A stretch of 64,000 nucleotides of DNA from Symmachiella dynata. GTDB taxonomy: Bacteria > Planctomycetota > Planctomycetia > Planctomycetales > Planctomycetaceae. Below are positions 63,652-64,000 of this stretch, in pieces; the stretch's first letter is position 1; every line of letters starts with the position of its first letter. The notes beneath the pieces are model-generated. The model saw nothing but the letters and a program-made list of their open reading frames with translations. It made no database searches and was not told the origin of the DNA. The stretch spans positions 2,905,001 through 2,969,000 of the forward strand of contig NZ_CP036276.1 in assembly GCF_007747995.1 (NCBI RefSeq), written 5' to 3'. A program made the translations under genes and the position numbers.

Positions 63652-64000
63652 ATGAAGTTTTTCCGCCTATTCATGTTGCTGTTGATACTGCGACCCTGCC
63701 CAGCGTGTCTGGCCCATGAGGTTGTCGTAGAGATTGCAACGCCGCAGGCGGTAGAAACGTTGTCTGCCAATGCAATCCAAGTTGATTGCAATTGCCCGTG
63801 TCCTCATCGTCAAGGGCACGATCATGCACCGCAGCAATCACCCGCTCAACATACGTGTCCTTGTTGCTTCAATAATTATTGGGCCGCACGGGTCACTTCA
63901 ACGCTCAGTCTACCGCGCAATGGCGCAGATGAGGGGACCTTGCTGGGTTTTCAGGAAGTCGATATCACTCAATCGACTTTTCGAAAAGCAATTGAAACGA
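63652..64000 (+). CDS. Exported Cys/His-rich protein (N-terminal fragment)
   Basis: ATG 63652 opens a frame that runs through the right edge (116 codons seen). It has a signal peptide (FFRLFMLLLILRPCPACLA) and then a Cys/His-rich stretch: CNCPCPHRQGHDHA and CPCCFNNYW. Such patterns suggest metal binding, as in small proteins near heavy-metal efflux genes, but the neighbours to the right are not visible. Function unknown. Confidence 0.6.
   Translation, partial: MKFFRLFMLLLILRPCPACLAHEVVVEIATPQAVETLSANAIQVDCNCPCPHRQGHDHAPQQSPAQHTCPCCFNNYWAARVTSTLSLPRNGADEGTLLGFQEVDITQSTFRKAIET

Overview
The window reads as chromosomal DNA of a planctomycete (order Planctomycetales, probably near Planctomyces/Gimesia/Symmachiella-type genomes). 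This is inferred from a complete planctomycetal-type microcompartment locus for deoxysugar breakdown, a serine/threonine kinase with a large extracytoplasmic sensor, a secreted sulfatase, an intradiol dioxygenase-like protein, many secreted proteins of unknown function, and interspersed short palindromes. No species name can be given from sequence alone. There is no rRNA and no CRISPR array; one tRNA and one complete insertion sequence are present.

Layout. 1-2.4 kb: minus-strand 2-oxoacid:ferredoxin oxidoreductase subunits, one cut by the window edge. 2.8-9.2 kb: housekeeping and small genes (homocysteine methyltransferase-like, DUF1761-like, holA, gcvT, a desaturase, two small unknown proteins). 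9.3-13.8 kb: an MFS transporter and the three-gene proton-pumping transhydrogenase. 14.2-16.8 kb: guaA, a nucleotidyltransferase-like protein, and a tRNA with anticodon CAU followed by a terminator. 17.3-21.9 kb: an RND efflux adaptor/pump pair. 22.5-30.1 kb: a receptor-type Ser/Thr kinase carrying an amino-acid-binding-protein-like sensor, then three exported proteins (intradiol dioxygenase-like, unknown, sulfatase). 30.2-36.3 kb: a phosphoesterase and an ion-handling group: CNNM/CorC-like, CorA, and two tandem prokaryotic glutamate-receptor-like channels, the second with a destroyed K+ filter.

36.4-47.4 kb is a minus-strand bacterial microcompartment (BMC) operon. From promoter to end it encodes a DeoR-family regulator, PduL-type phosphotransacylase, two BMC-H shell proteins, acetate kinase, BMC-P, an unexpected membrane protein, CoA-acylating aldehyde dehydrogenase, BMC-P, an RpiB-like protein with an encapsulation-peptide-like N-terminus, BMC-P, class II aldolase with a C-terminal encapsulation-type helix, a lactate/malate dehydrogenase-like enzyme and a TIM-barrel aldolase-like protein. 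Established work on planctomycetal BMCs assigns such loci to L-fucose/L-rhamnose use. The inferred route is sugar-1-phosphate to DHAP plus lactaldehyde, then lactyl-CoA, lactyl-phosphate, and lactate plus ATP. Most larger gaps in the operon carry palindromes or direct repeats.

47.5-64 kb: purN with a membrane protein, thioredoxin behind a textbook sigma-70 promoter, a long coiled-coil protein, a HlyD-like adaptor, a candidate small structured RNA with a 14-codon ORF and a strong terminator, a heptamer tandem array, a secreted protein, a DJ-1/PfpI protein, a UvrD-type helicase, an intact IS4-family element inserted into one arm of a palindromic repeat, coaB, ftsK, a small acidic protein with a terminator, and the start of a Cys/His-rich exported protein cut by the right edge.

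The items I would look at first are the RpiB-like and membrane proteins inside the BMC operon, the receptor kinase, the channel pair with divergent filters, and the small RNA near 53.1 kb. All functional statements rest on motif reading by eye; no database search was run.
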